35,456 bases of DNA from Desulfovibrio sp. OH1186_COT-070 (GCF_003860215.1 NZ_RQYH01000023.1:1-35456); one strand, 5' to 3'. Numbered from the stretch's first letter, positions 8,925-17,842 are shown. The notes: generated by a model not told the origin, from the sequence alone. Numbers and translations: made by a program.

Positions 8925-9798
8925 TTTTTCCCCGTTGTATGCCGCAATCTCCTTGTTGCCGCTGGACTGTCTGCAGGCGCGTTTCATGCAGCAGGCTCTG
9001 CTGGGACTGCTCTTGCTCACCCCCATGACGGCGGTTCTGGGCGTGCATGTGGTGAATTTGCGTATGGCTTTCTTTTCGGACGCCATAGGGCATTCGGCAT
9101 TTGCCGGAGTGGCGCTGGGCCTGATGCTTTCCGCTCCGCCGGATGCCACCATGCTGCTTTTCGCCATCCTGATGGGCGTGGCGATTACGGCCATGGGGCG
9201 CAGGAGCGGGCTTTCGGCCGATACGGTCATCGGCATCGCCTTTTCCGCCGTGGTGGCTTTCGGGCTTGCGGCGGTCAGCCGGATGGACGGCATTGCCCGC
9301 GATATGCAGCGTTTTCTCTACGGGGATATTCTGACCCTCACAGAGTACGATATCCTCTTTCTGGCGATTCTTTTCGTTGTTTTGCTGCTGTTTCAGGTCG
9401 CGGGGTACAACCGTCTTCTGTACATTGCCCTCAATCCGGTCATGGCGCGGGTGCACGGCATACGGGTGGCCTTCTGGCAATATGTTTTTTCCGGGTTGCT
9501 GGCGCTGGTGGTCATGTTTTCCGTGCAGACCGTCGGGGTGCTTCTGGTCACGGCCATGCTCATTGTGCCGGCCGCAGCCGCCAGAAACTTTTCCCGCACG
9601 GGCGGCGGGGTCTTTTGGTGGGCACTGCTGGTGAGCGTCAGTTCCGCCTTTCTGGGCCTGATCCTCTCCGCCCAGCCGTGGCTGGCCACAGCCTGTGGGG
9701 CCACGGTCATTCTTGTGGCCTGCTGCTGGTTTGCTGTCAGCATGCTTGCCGCAAAGCTCGGGGAAAGGCCGTTTTTCACGCGCGCTGCGCGGCAGTGA
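8917..9798 (+). CDS. znuB: Zinc ABC transporter permease
   Basis: This 293-residue inner-membrane permease of the ABC-3 family has about eight to nine helices. The segment LGVHVVNLRMAFFSDAIGHSAFAGVALG near residues 45-70 is the conserved family stretch containing the ATPase-coupling region. The later VGVLLVTAMLIVPAAAARN is also characteristic. It forms the pore through which zinc passes from ZnuA. ATG 8917 is supported by GGGAGCA upstream and by the eight-base overlap with the ATPase gene. The stop lies 20 bases from the convergent polA stop with no obvious terminator between. Confidence 0.93.
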   Translation: MPDFSPLYAAISLLPLDCLQARFMQQALLGLLLLTPMTAVLGVHVVNLRMAFFSDAIGHSAFAGVALGLMLSAPPDATMLLFAILMGVAITAMGRRSGLSADTVIGIAFSAVVAFGLAAVSRMDGIARDMQRFLYGDILTLTEYDILFLAILFVVLLLFQVAGYNRLLYIALNPVMARVHGIRVAFWQYVFSGLLALVVMFSVQTVGVLLVTAMLIVPAAAARNFSRTGGGVFWWALLVSVSSAFLGLILSAQPWLATACGATVILVACCWFAVSMLAAKLGERPFFTRAARQ

Positions 9799-9818
9799 CT
9801 GCCCGCAACGGCTTCGGA

Positions 9819-12491
9819 TCAGTGGGCAGCCCCCCAGTCCGGGCCTGTGCCCCAGTCCACAGCCAGCGGCACAAGAAGCTTTTCTCCGCCGGGACGCACG
9901 CTTTCCATCAGTTCCGCCACCCGCATTCCGACTTCCCTGGCCGTGTTGGCCGGGGTTTCCAGCAAAAGTTCGTCGTGAACCTGCAAAATGATGCGCGCTC
10001 CCAGGCTTTTGATGTGCGCATCGTGCGCCACGGCCAGCATGGCGAGCTTGATGATGTCTGCCGCGGAGCCTTGAATGACCGTATTGATGGCCTGGCGGCG
10101 GGCAAGGGCCTGGGACTGCCCGTTGGCCGAGAGAATGTCCGGCAGGTGACGCCTGCGGCCCCCCAATGTCGTCACATATCCCTGCTCTCTGGCGCTGTTT
10201 TCCACAGATTCGTAAAACGCTTTCAGGCCGGAAAGGCGCGCAAAATACCGGGCAATGAATTCCCTGGCCTCGCTGCCGGGAATTTTCAGTTCCTGTGCCA
10301 GCTTTTGCGCGCCCATACCGTAGATCAGCCCGAAATTGATGGTTTTCGCATTGCGGCGCTGATCCGCGCTGACGGCGTCCGGGGGCACGTCATAGACAAG
10401 CGCCGCTGTGCGGGTGTGGATGTCCTCTCCGTCACGAAAGGCGGCAAGCAGCGCCGCGTCACGGGACATGTGCGCCAGAACGCGCAATTCCACCTGCGAG
10501 TAGTCGGCGGAGACAAAAAGATGCTCTTTGCCCGCCACAAAGCATGAGCGCATGCGTTTGCCCAGCGGGCCGCGCACGGGGATGTTCTGCAGGTTGGGAT
10601 TGCTGGAAGAAAGCCGTCCGGTGGCTGTGGCCTTCTGGTTGAAGGTGGTGTGGATGCGGCCCCGGGCGTCTATGATGCGCGGCAGAGGGGCAAGGTATGT
10701 GGAGCGCATTTTTTCAAGTTTGCGAAATTGCAATATGTTTTCGATGATGGCGTGTTGCCCTGCCAGTTTTTCGAGGGTTTCCTGGCTGGTGGATGCCTGC
10801 CCCCCTTTTGTTTTGCGCGGCGAGGGCAGTTGCAGGGCAGTGTACAGGATTTCCCCCAGTTGCTGCGCCGAACGGATATTGAAGGGTTTTCCGGCAATGG
10901 TATGCACAACATGGGTCAGGCGATCCAGCTCTGCCTGCACTTCGTCCAGAAACGTCCTGAAGGCCGCGGCGTCAATGCCCACGCCCTGTTTTTCCATCTC
11001 CGCCAGAACGGGCACAAGGGGCAGTTCCAGATTTTGATACAACTCCAGCAGGCCGTCCGCCGCGAGGCGCTCTTCCAGTGCGGCCATCATGGGCAGGGCG
11101 GCCGCTGCTCCTCTTTCTGTTTCCGGGGCTTGCCTCCTCCAGCGCACGGCCAGGCGGGGCCAGCCGTAGTCGCTTTCTTCGGGATTCAGAATGTAGGCGG
11201 CCAGGCCCAGATCAAAGAAAAAGGCGGGGGCGCTCTGGCGGAGCAGGTTTTGCCAGCAGGCATCCGTTACCAGCAGCGCCTTGAGATCCGGCGTGACCAC
11301 CCGTTGTGCGGAGCCCGCCCAGCGGCAAAGCTCTTCTGTGCTCCCCCCCCAGAGCAGACTGTTTTTTCCCTGCACGGCCACATGAAATCCGCGTGAACCG
11401 TTGTCGGCCGGGAGCAGGGCAACATTCAGGCCGTGACAGTCGGGCAACTGGGCGGCATCGCGCACTGCCTGTACGGCACTCTGCGCGGGCAGATCCAGCA
11501 GGCTGGACTGCACGGCTGTCCCTGTCCGGGGGGCTTCGCGCATGCCGTGCGGCGCTGGGGGAGCGGCTTGCGCGGGGTTTTCCGCTGCAGTGTCTGCGGA
11601 CTGTTGGCGTATGAGCCCCTCCATGTCGCGCCACAGCGCATGAAGCTCAAATTCTCTGGCCAGGGCGCGGCATTCCTCTGCGTCTGCCGGACGCACACAA
11701 AGGTCTTCCAGGCGCAGATGGGCGCAGAAGTCGCGCGAAAGCGTGGTCAGCCTGCGCCAGAGGAAGATGCTTTTCAGATGATCCCGCAATTTGTCCTGAA
11801 TTTTTGGGGGCAAAGCGGAAAAGCGATCCCGGATGTCCTCGAGGCTGGGGCAGATTTCGAAAATTTTTTTCGCCGTCTTGGGGCCGATGCCCGGCACGCC
11901 GGGGATATTGTCGCTCGTATCGCCGATAACGGCCTGCATGTCCGGCCAGCGGTCGGGGGGAACGCCCTTTTCGGCGGCAAAGGCAGCGGCTGAGCATATT
12001 TTTTCTTCTCCTGTGGCCGGGTCCCACATGTAGACGTTGTGGTTCAGACACTGCTGGAGATCCTTGTCGCCGCTGACGATAACCACAGGGTGCTCCTTGC
12101 GGAAGCGCTCAGCCAGGGACGCGATGCAATCGTCAGCCTCGCAGCCTTCGGAAACCTCGACGGCCACGCCCAGAGCGCGCGCCATGCGCATGACAGGTTC
12201 CATCTGCCGGACAAGGTCTTCCGGGGTAGCGTCCCTGTTGGCCTTGTACAGGGGGTAGAGCTCGTGGCGGAAATTTTTCCCTTTTCCGTCCTTGACAAAC
12301 AGGACATGGCGAGGGCGTTCGTTGCGCAGAATCCGCAGGAGAATGCGGGTCACCACAACAATGGCGCTGGTGGGGAAGCCGTCCGAACGCTGCATGTTTC
12401 TGCCAGCGAAGAAACCGCGATAGATAAAGGCACTGCCGTCTATCAGAAAAACGGGATCGCCGGAAAGGTTGAGTCTGTTCTTGAGCGACAT
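9819..12491 (-). CDS. polA: DNA polymerase I
   Basis: This 890-residue family A polymerase fills gaps in repair and Okazaki fragment processing. The N-terminal 5' nuclease domain (about 1-290) begins FLIDGSAFIYRGFFA and includes the acidic EADDCIA and SGDKDLQQ motifs. The polymerase domain (about 510-890) has motif A DYSQVELRVLAH near residue 660, motif B RRNAKTINFGLIYG near 714 and motif C VHDELLLE near 840. The middle domain is shortened and lacks the DTE-type proofreading motif. The acidic residues expected around the NLK and AYILNPEES regions are not in the usual pattern, so 3'-5' exonuclease activity is probably absent. ATG 12491 has GGAGG nine bases upstream. The gene is divergent from the MCE operon and convergent with znuB. 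Confidence 0.95.
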   Translation of the reverse strand: MSLKNRLNLSGDPVFLIDGSAFIYRGFFAGRNMQRSDGFPTSAIVVVTRILLRILRNERPRHVLFVKDGKGKNFRHELYPLYKANRDATPEDLVRQMEPVMRMARALGVAVEVSEGCEADDCIASLAERFRKEHPVVIVSGDKDLQQCLNHNVYMWDPATGEEKICSAAAFAAEKGVPPDRWPDMQAVIGDTSDNIPGVPGIGPKTAKKIFEICPSLEDIRDRFSALPPKIQDKLRDHLKSIFLWRRLTTLSRDFCAHLRLEDLCVRPADAEECRALAREFELHALWRDMEGLIRQQSADTAAENPAQAAPPAPHGMREAPRTGTAVQSSLLDLPAQSAVQAVRDAAQLPDCHGLNVALLPADNGSRGFHVAVQGKNSLLWGGSTEELCRWAGSAQRVVTPDLKALLVTDACWQNLLRQSAPAFFFDLGLAAYILNPEESDYGWPRLAVRWRRQAPETERGAAAALPMMAALEERLAADGLLELYQNLELPLVPVLAEMEKQGVGIDAAAFRTFLDEVQAELDRLTHVVHTIAGKPFNIRSAQQLGEILYTALQLPSPRKTKGGQASTSQETLEKLAGQHAIIENILQFRKLEKMRSTYLAPLPRIIDARGRIHTTFNQKATATGRLSSSNPNLQNIPVRGPLGKRMRSCFVAGKEHLFVSADYSQVELRVLAHMSRDAALLAAFRDGEDIHTRTAALVYDVPPDAVSADQRRNAKTINFGLIYGMGAQKLAQELKIPGSEAREFIARYFARLSGLKAFYESVENSAREQGYVTTLGGRRRHLPDILSANGQSQALARRQAINTVIQGSAADIIKLAMLAVAHDAHIKSLGARIILQVHDELLLETPANTAREVGMRVAELMESVRPGGEKLLVPLAVDWGTGPDWGAAH

Positions 12492-12538
12492 TTCGCAGAG
12501 CCTCCGGTGTGAAAAGAAACGGGCGGACACGCTGCCGC

Positions 12539-12567
12539 TTGCCGAAAGGCAGTGCTATCCGTATACT
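12539..12567 (+). promoter_or_regulatory. Sigma-70-type promoter of the MCE lipid transport operon
   Basis: TTGCCG (12539-12544) and TATACT (12562-12567) are separated by exactly 17 bases. Transcription would begin about 12574, only a few bases before the ATG at 12577. The operon message would therefore be almost leaderless. Confidence 0.6.
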
Positions 12568-12576
12568 ACTATAGGT

Positions 12577-13704
12577 ATGGAAACAAGTCGGCAAGTGACA
12601 GCCTCTGTTCATGAGGCATGCCTGTACATCCGCATCGGCGGTTGCTGGAATATGAGCCAGCCCCGCACACAGGAAGCGGCTGCGGTTCTTGCCAATGTGC
12701 GGAATCCGGATATTCGCGAGGTGCGTCTCGAATGCGCGGATCTGGAATCCTGGGACAGCAGCCTTCTTGTCTTTCTGGTGCAGACCATCAAGGCCGCCCA
12801 GGCACGGGAGGCTCTGGTGCACCGCTGCCTGCCCGCGGGTGTGGAGCGCATGCTTGATCTGGCCTTTGCCGTTCCCGCCAGAGGAGGCAACCCCCGCCAG
12901 CAGGAAGAAGAAGGGCTTTTGGCCCGGACAGGGGAGCGGGTGCTGGCACTGGTGCCCAAAGTCAGTGACCTTTTGCATTTTCTGGGCGAGATTGTGGTTT
13001 CCGCAGGGAGGCTTTTTGCCGGGCGGGCCAATATGCGCAGTCAGGATCTGCTGGCGGCCATGCATCAGTGCGGAGGGCAGGCCCTGCCCATCATCTCCCT
13101 GACCAGCCTGTTGTTCGGGCTTATTCTTGCCTTTGTGGGCGCGGTGCAGTTGACCCAGTTCGGCGCGCAGATCTATGTGGCGGGCCTTGTGGGCATCGGC
13201 ATGCTGCGCGTCATGGGGGCCGTGATGGTGGGCGTTGTGATGGCCGGCAGGGTGGGGGCCGCCTATGCCGCTCTTATCGGCGCCATGCAGGTCAACGAAG
13301 AGGTGGACGCCCTGTCCACCCTGGGCATTTCTCCTGCGGAATTTCTTGTTCTGCCGCGCGTTCTGGCTTTGGCTGTCATGATCCCCCTGCTCACGCTGTA
13401 TGCGGACATGATGGGGGTTCTGGGAGGCTTTCTGGTGGGCGTTGCCATGCTCCGGCTCAACCCCATGGAATATATCAACGCCACCATCGAGATGGTTTCT
13501 TTCACCCATGTGCTCATTGGTCTGGTGTACGGTGTGGTGTTCGGGATCATCGTCGGCGTGGCGGGCTGTTATCAGGGCATGCGTTGCGGGCGGAGCGCCC
13601 AGGCCGTGGGGCAGGCCACGACAACGGCTGTGGTGCATTCCATTGTGGGCATTATTGTGGCCACAGCCGTGATAACCATTATCTGCAATGCGCTGGATGT
13701 GTGA
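12577..13704 (+). CDS. MlaE-type lipid ABC permease with N-terminal STAS domain
   Basis: This 375-residue inner-membrane protein joins two parts that are separate in E. coli. An N-terminal STAS/MlaB-like domain (about 1-95) has the strand ACLYIRIGGCW and the loop DLESWDSSLLVFL. The MlaE/YrbE permease domain (about 125-375) has five helices, the conserved NEEVDALSTLGISPAEFLVLPR segment (residues about 238-260) and a GxxxG-rich C-terminus. It would form the membrane channel for phospholipid movement between the inner membrane and the MCE protein encoded two genes downstream. No Shine-Dalgarno is visible before ATG 12577, in keeping with the promoter placed almost on the start codon. An in-frame GTG at 12595 is the alternative. 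The ATPase gene starts one base after the stop. Confidence 0.88.
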   Translation: METSRQVTASVHEACLYIRIGGCWNMSQPRTQEAAAVLANVRNPDIREVRLECADLESWDSSLLVFLVQTIKAAQAREALVHRCLPAGVERMLDLAFAVPARGGNPRQQEEEGLLARTGERVLALVPKVSDLLHFLGEIVVSAGRLFAGRANMRSQDLLAAMHQCGGQALPIISLTSLLFGLILAFVGAVQLTQFGAQIYVAGLVGIGMLRVMGAVMVGVVMAGRVGAAYAALIGAMQVNEEVDALSTLGISPAEFLVLPRVLALAVMIPLLTLYADMMGVLGGFLVGVAMLRLNPMEYINATIEMVSFTHVLIGLVYGVVFGIIVGVAGCYQGMRCGRSAQAVGQATTTAVVHSIVGIIVATAVITIICNALDV

Positions 13705-13705
13705 C

Positions 13706-14539
13706 ATGCCCCGTGCATTTTCTGCGCAAGAACCAGGCAAGGGCGGCGATGCCTGCATCAGGGTCTGCGACCTTGCCGTGGGCTACGGTTCGCGCGTGCT
13801 CATGCAGGATGTGAGCTTTGAGGTGCGTACCGGAGACATTTTTTTGATCATGGGCGGATCCGGCTGCGGCAAAAGCACTCTCCTGCGTGTGTTGATGGGG
13901 CTCAAACCTCCGCAGAAAGGGCGGGTTTTTCAGGACGGAACGGATTTCTGGAACAGCGGCGAGGAAGAGCGGCAACGCCTGACGCGCCGCACAGGTGTTC
14001 TTTTTCAGAACGGCGCATTGTGGAGTTCCATGACCCTGGCGGAAAATGTGGGACTGCCCTTGCAGCAGTATACGGATCTGGAGGAGGACGAAATCCGCGA
14101 GCAGGCTTCCCTCAAGCTTGCGCTGGCAGGGCTTGCCGGGTTTGAAAATTATTATCCCTCCGAAATCAGCGGGGGCATGCGCAAGCGGGCCGGACTGGCG
14201 CGGGCGCTGGCGCTGGACCCGAAAATCCTTTTTCTGGACGAGCCTTCGGCGGGGCTGGACCCTGTGAGCTCCCGCCTGCTGGACGACCTCATTCTCGAAT
14301 TGCGCGACAGTCTGAACACCACATTTGTCATTGTGTCGCACGAGCTTGCCAGCATTTTTTCCATCGCCAGCGACAGCATTTTCCTTGACGCCCGGACGCG
14401 CACCGTTGCCGCGCGCGGCAAGCCTGCGGAACTCGTCCGGGATACTTCAACGGCTCCGAGCGCCCTGCGCTTTTTGACCAGGGGAGAGAGCGACAGGGCA
14501 GACACGCCGTCTCCGGAGCGGCACAAGGAACAGCAATGA
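13706..14539 (+). CDS. Lipid ABC transporter ATP-binding protein (MlaF type)
   Basis: This 277-residue ATPase partners the STAS-MlaE permease. Walker A is GGSGCGKST, the Q-loop is VLFQNGALWSS, the signature is ISGGMRKRAGLARA and Walker B is ILFLDEPSAGLDP, with SHE as the switch His region. The GALWSS and GGMRKRAGLARA segments are typical of the MlaF/Ttg2A subfamily. ATG 13706 follows the permease stop by one base. An ATG at 13688 would overlap the permease and adds six residues without a better ribosome site. The stop overlaps the downstream MCE gene start by four bases (ATGA), so the pair is translationally coupled. Confidence 0.9.
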   Translation: MPRAFSAQEPGKGGDACIRVCDLAVGYGSRVLMQDVSFEVRTGDIFLIMGGSGCGKSTLLRVLMGLKPPQKGRVFQDGTDFWNSGEEERQRLTRRTGVLFQNGALWSSMTLAENVGLPLQQYTDLEEDEIREQASLKLALAGLAGFENYYPSEISGGMRKRAGLARALALDPKILFLDEPSAGLDPVSSRLLDDLILELRDSLNTTFVIVSHELASIFSIASDSIFLDARTRTVAARGKPAELVRDTSTAPSALRFLTRGESDRADTPSPERHKEQQ

Positions 14540-15504
14540 TGGCAAAAAAATACAAAACCGCTGTGGGCGCATTTGCCTTGGGCGGCATTGCGCTTCTGGC
14601 CTTGGGCGTGGCGCTGCTCGGCAGCGGGCGTCTGTTCAGCAATGCGCTGGAATATGTGCTGTATTTTGACGGTTCCGTGAGCGGGCTTTCCACGGGTGCG
14701 CCGGTGGTGTTTCGCGGTGTGCCCATGGGCAGCGTCAGCCGCATCAGCCTTGTGGCCAACTCGCGGGATTCCAACGTGACCATTCCCGTGTATATCCGTA
14801 TTGACGACCGCAGTTTTGTAAAGTCGGGGGGATATACCGATCTTTCCGAGGAGCAGCAGCGCGAGATCATACAGCGTATGATCCAGCGGGGGTTGCGCGC
14901 CCGCCTGCAATTGCAGAGCCTGATCACGGGGCAGTACCGGGTGGAGCTGGATTTTTATGCCGGATCGCCCGCCAATTTTCGCTCGGCAACGCCGGACATG
15001 GAAATTCCGACCATTCCGTCGCCCATTGACACCCTGCAGACAACGCTGGCCCATCTGCCCCTGGAGCAGATGGTCGATTCTTTGTCCCTGATTTTGCAAA
15101 ACGTGGGGCAGGCCCTGCAGGACAACAGTCTGGGTGAGGCTATTGCCGCCTTTCGGGAAACTTTTGAAGAGGCGCGCGCGATAGTGAAAAGCGAAACCCT
15201 GCGCACCACAGCGGCGCAGACCGCGCAGCATCTGGCGGTTGCGAGTGCGGCCATGGGCAGGGAATTGCCGGAAACCCTGAATGCCTTTCGGGATGCCATG
15301 CAGCGGATGGCCGCTGCCGCCGATCAGTTGAAGGCAACGGCAGCTTCCGCACAGGCTGTGCTGGGCCGGGATGCGTCTGCTGGCAACGAATTGCGGCGGC
15401 TGTTGAAGGAAAGTACGGAGGCCATGCGGTCTCTGCGCGCTCTGGCCGACATGCTTGAACGCAATCCGGAAGCCTTGCTCAAGGGAAAACGAGGATACCG
15501 ATAA
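14536..15504 (+). CDS. MCE-domain lipid-binding protein (long MlaD type)
   Basis: This 322-residue protein is anchored by one N-terminal helix (about 10-30) with the rest periplasmic. The MCE/MlaD domain (about 38-120) has the pattern YFDGSVSGLSTGAPVVFRGV followed by GSVSRISL. MCE proteins form hexameric rings that carry phospholipids across the periplasm. After the domain comes a long helical extension rich in Ala, Gln and Glu, which in family relatives lines a tunnel or contacts outer-membrane partners. It is about twice the length of the second MlaD in this window (30401-30853), so the two are not recent duplicates. It ends by sharing a base with the lipoprotein gene's ATG. Confidence 0.88.
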   Translation: MMAKKYKTAVGAFALGGIALLALGVALLGSGRLFSNALEYVLYFDGSVSGLSTGAPVVFRGVPMGSVSRISLVANSRDSNVTIPVYIRIDDRSFVKSGGYTDLSEEQQREIIQRMIQRGLRARLQLQSLITGQYRVELDFYAGSPANFRSATPDMEIPTIPSPIDTLQTTLAHLPLEQMVDSLSLILQNVGQALQDNSLGEAIAAFRETFEEARAIVKSETLRTTAAQTAQHLAVASAAMGRELPETLNAFRDAMQRMAAAADQLKATAASAQAVLGRDASAGNELRRLLKESTEAMRSLRALADMLERNPEALLKGKRGYR

Positions 15505-16094
15505 TGCCACGATATTTTCTGCTGTTGCTCCTGCTCTTTGCGCTGGGGGCGTGCGGAAGAAGCACTCCCACGCAGTACTATCTTTTTCAGACCTCCCCGC
15601 AGGGCGTGAAAACGGATGCCCTGCCCGCAAAAAATCTGCGCGTGGGGCAGGTGAATGTGCCCGGCTATCTGGATCGTTCCGGCATTGTCAGCCGTATGCC
15701 CGACTCTGCGGAAATTGTGGTGGCCGAGTTTCATGTCTGGGCGGAGCCTGTGGCGGACGGGATCCGTCGCACTGTTCAGGAGGCCCTTGCCCCCCTGCTG
15801 CTGCCCGTTGGCATCAATACGCCTGCACCGGGTGACGACAGCGACAGCGAATACGTTCTGGCGCTTGACGTGCAGCGCTTTGAAGGAATTTTGGGGGAGC
15901 AGGCCGTTCTGGAAGTGCGCTGGACACTGCGCGGCAGGCATGAGAAACTTTTGGGAAGGGGCATTTACGCCGACAGTGAGGCAACGGCCCGCAATACCCA
16001 TGAGGAGCTTGTGCGCGCCCAAAACCGCATGTTGCTGCGCATGTGCGTCCGCCTTGGAGAACTGCTTCCCACCCTTATCCGGAGAGCATCGTGA
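15504..16094 (+). CDS. PqiC-like ABC-type transport auxiliary lipoprotein
   Basis: This 196-residue protein opens with a lipoprotein signal (LLLLLFALGAC, lipobox Cys at residue 17). The following RSTPTQYYLF segment is typical of the PqiC/DUF330 family, whose members sit at the inner leaflet of the outer membrane and receive lipids from MCE tunnels. Later family features include VPGYLDRSGIV and the strand FHVWAEPVADGIRR. The ATG shares one base with the MlaD-like stop (TAATG). The end overlaps the response-regulator GTG by four bases. The gene order permease-ATPase-MCE-lipoprotein gives a full inner-to-outer membrane route. Confidence 0.85.
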   Translation: MPRYFLLLLLLFALGACGRSTPTQYYLFQTSPQGVKTDALPAKNLRVGQVNVPGYLDRSGIVSRMPDSAEIVVAEFHVWAEPVADGIRRTVQEALAPLLLPVGINTPAPGDDSDSEYVLALDVQRFEGILGEQAVLEVRWTLRGRHEKLLGRGIYADSEATARNTHEELVRAQNRMLLRMCVRLGELLPTLIRRAS

Positions 16095-17176
16095 ATACCG
16101 ACTCCCCCCGGCGCAGCCGCATACTGATTGTGGATGATGCGCCGGAAAACCTGTATATTCTCAGCGAATGCCTGCGCGACAGCTATACCATCATGTTTGC
16201 CAAAAACGGGCTCGATGCGCTGCGTCTGGCCACGCAGCAGCCGTGCCCGGATCTCATCCTGCTGGATGTGATCATGCCCGATATGGACGGCTATGAAGTC
16301 TGCCGACGTTTGAAGGAAAATGAGCAGACGCGTGGCATCCCCGTCATGTTCATCACCGCCCAGAATGAAGAGACTGACGAAGCCAGGGGGCTTTCTCTGG
16401 GCGCTCAGGACTATATCACAAAGCCGTTCCGCGCATCGCTGGTTCGCAACCGGGTCGAAAACCAGCTTCAGTACAAACGCTATCAGGATCACCTCAACGA
16501 ACTGGTGCACGAGCGTACGCGCCAGTTGGCCCTGACGCAGGAGGCGACCATCCATGCCATGGGCTCCCTGGCGGAATGGCGGGATCCGGAAACCGGCGGC
16601 CATATCAAGCGCACGCAAAATTATGTCAAGGCGCTTGCCATGCATCTGGCGCGCCTGCCCCAGTACAAACCGGAACTGGACGACAATGCCATCTTCTGGC
16701 TGTATCTGTCGGCTCCGTTGCACGATGTCGGCAAGGTGGCCATTCCCGATTCCATTCTGCGCAAGCCGGGTTCGCTCACGGACGAGGAATATACCATCAT
16801 GAAGGAGCATGCCGCTCACGGGCATGCCATACTGACCTCCGCCGACACGCTGCTCGGGGAAAACTCCTTTCTGCGTGTTGCTGGCGACATTGCATACTGT
16901 CACCATGAACGCTGGGACGGCAAGGGCTATCCGCGCGGCCTGAAGGGGAGTGAAATTCCCCTGTCCGCCCGGCTCATGAGCGTGGCCGATGTGTATGATG
17001 CCTTGCGCAGTCGCCGGGTCTACAAGCCGCCCATGTCGCACGAAACAGCGGCGGGCATCATTCTGGAAGGCAGGGGAACGCAATTTTGCCCTGACACCAT
17101 TGACGCCTTTGAGGAAATTCAGGAGCAGTTTGTCTCTATTGCCATGCGCCATGTGGATGCGCCGGAACCGGAGTAG
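16091..17176 (+). CDS. Response regulator with HD-GYP phosphodiesterase domain
   Basis: This 361-residue protein combines a receiver domain (about 9-125) with a C-terminal HD-GYP domain. The receiver has ILIVDDAPENL, the phosphoacceptor Asp59 in LLDVIMPD and the conserved Lys in YITKPF. The HD-GYP domain has HDVGK (His211-Asp212), HHERWDGKGYP (GYP at 279-281) and VADVYDAL. HD-GYP proteins hydrolyse the second messenger cyclic di-GMP, and the key metal ligands look intact. GTG 16091 is chosen because GGAGAG lies just upstream and it forms a GTGA overlap with the lipoprotein stop. No sensor kinase is next to it. Coupling to the lipid-transport operon is unusual. Confidence 0.92.
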   Translation: MNTDSPRRSRILIVDDAPENLYILSECLRDSYTIMFAKNGLDALRLATQQPCPDLILLDVIMPDMDGYEVCRRLKENEQTRGIPVMFITAQNEETDEARGLSLGAQDYITKPFRASLVRNRVENQLQYKRYQDHLNELVHERTRQLALTQEATIHAMGSLAEWRDPETGGHIKRTQNYVKALAMHLARLPQYKPELDDNAIFWLYLSAPLHDVGKVAIPDSILRKPGSLTDEEYTIMKEHAAHGHAILTSADTLLGENSFLRVAGDIAYCHHERWDGKGYPRGLKGSEIPLSARLMSVADVYDALRSRRVYKPPMSHETAAGIILEGRGTQFCPDTIDAFEEIQEQFVSIAMRHVDAPEPE

Positions 17177-17416
17177 GGCGGGCATGCCCGGCACACATGG
17201 GGTTTTCCGGGGCCAGATCTTGTTCACACTGGCGCTTTTCGTGCGGCACAAGCTTGCGCCCGGCGAGCACGGCAGGGCGGCCGGGATGCCCCTGCCCGCG
17301 CACAAGGCTGAGAGTTTCACGCTTCCAATGAAATCTGCGTTCCAACAATAAGAAATTCAAAACGAATTTTTCAGAAAATCATCACAAAGGTGAATGTCTC
17401 CACACGTCTTCCGGGC
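17177..17416. other. Intergenic stretch upstream of tRNA-Glu
   Basis: I see no convincing gene here. A perfect 12-base palindrome, CGGGCATGCCCG (17179-17190), lies just after the response-regulator stop. It lacks a T run, so it is at best a weak terminator. The right part becomes A+T rich before the tRNA promoter. Confidence 0.4.
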
Positions 17417-17445
17417 TTGACAAGCGGAAGCTCTGCCCGTATACA
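17417..17445 (+). promoter_or_regulatory. Sigma-70 promoter of tRNA-Glu
   Basis: A consensus TTGACA (17417-17422) and a TATACA (17440-17445) are separated by 17 bases. Transcription would start near 17452, about 25 bases before the tRNA. Confidence 0.75.
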
Positions 17446-17477
17446 TCAAAATCGGCGGCAGAAGCCGCCTGACTTGC

Positions 17478-17553
17478 GTCACCATCGTCTATCCGGTTAG
17501 GACGGCGGCCTCTCAAGCCGTTAAGACGGGTTCAAATCCCGTTGGTGACGCCA
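17478..17553 (+). tRNA. tRNA-Glu (anticodon CTC)
   Basis: The acceptor arms GTCACCA and TGGTGAC pair fully, with G73 and an encoded CCA at 17551-17553. The anticodon stem GCGGC/GCCGT holds the loop CTCTCAA, giving anticodon CTC, which reads GAG. The T arm contains GGGTTCAAATCCC. A consensus promoter lies upstream and a strong terminator downstream, so it is an independent single-tRNA unit. Confidence 0.95.
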
Positions 17554-17614
17554 GATTTCTTGGGATTGCGATTTGGGCATGTATAAAACTGTGTGCAAAT
17601 CGCTTTGACCAGAG

Positions 17615-17643
17615 GGGCGAAGGGTACTACCTTCGCCCTTTTT
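17615..17643 (+). terminator. Rho-independent terminator of tRNA-Glu
   Basis: GGGCGAAGG (17615-17623) pairs perfectly with CCTTCGCCC (17630-17638) around GTACTA. Five T follow. Confidence 0.88.
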
Positions 17644-17814
17644 CTGTTTGGAAAACAGCCCTGGGCAGTCCATGGGGTCGTTCTGGATTTTGCTCTGCGT
17701 ATGGTACGCGTGTTTTTACCCGCAATGCAGCGTGATTGTGACAAGGGATCTTTACACGACCTGCCAGAGATCGCGCTTCTTGCAAAGCGCAGGCATATCA
17801 AAAGGAAAATAATC

Positions 17815-17842
17815 TTGACATCTGTATCCGATTGGCTACTTT
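17815..17842 (+). promoter_or_regulatory. Promoter of the toxin-antitoxin pair
   Basis: TTGACA (17815-17820) is followed after 16 bases by TACTTT (17837-17842). The predicted transcription start falls around 17849, directly at the GTG start of the toxin at 17850. Confidence 0.5.

Noticed and set aside
17136..17360. 74-residue minus-strand frame before tRNA-Glu, and a 55-codon plus-strand frame at 17184
   Set aside because: Neither has a ribosome site, a promoter or recognisable sequence. One overlaps the end of the response regulator gene.
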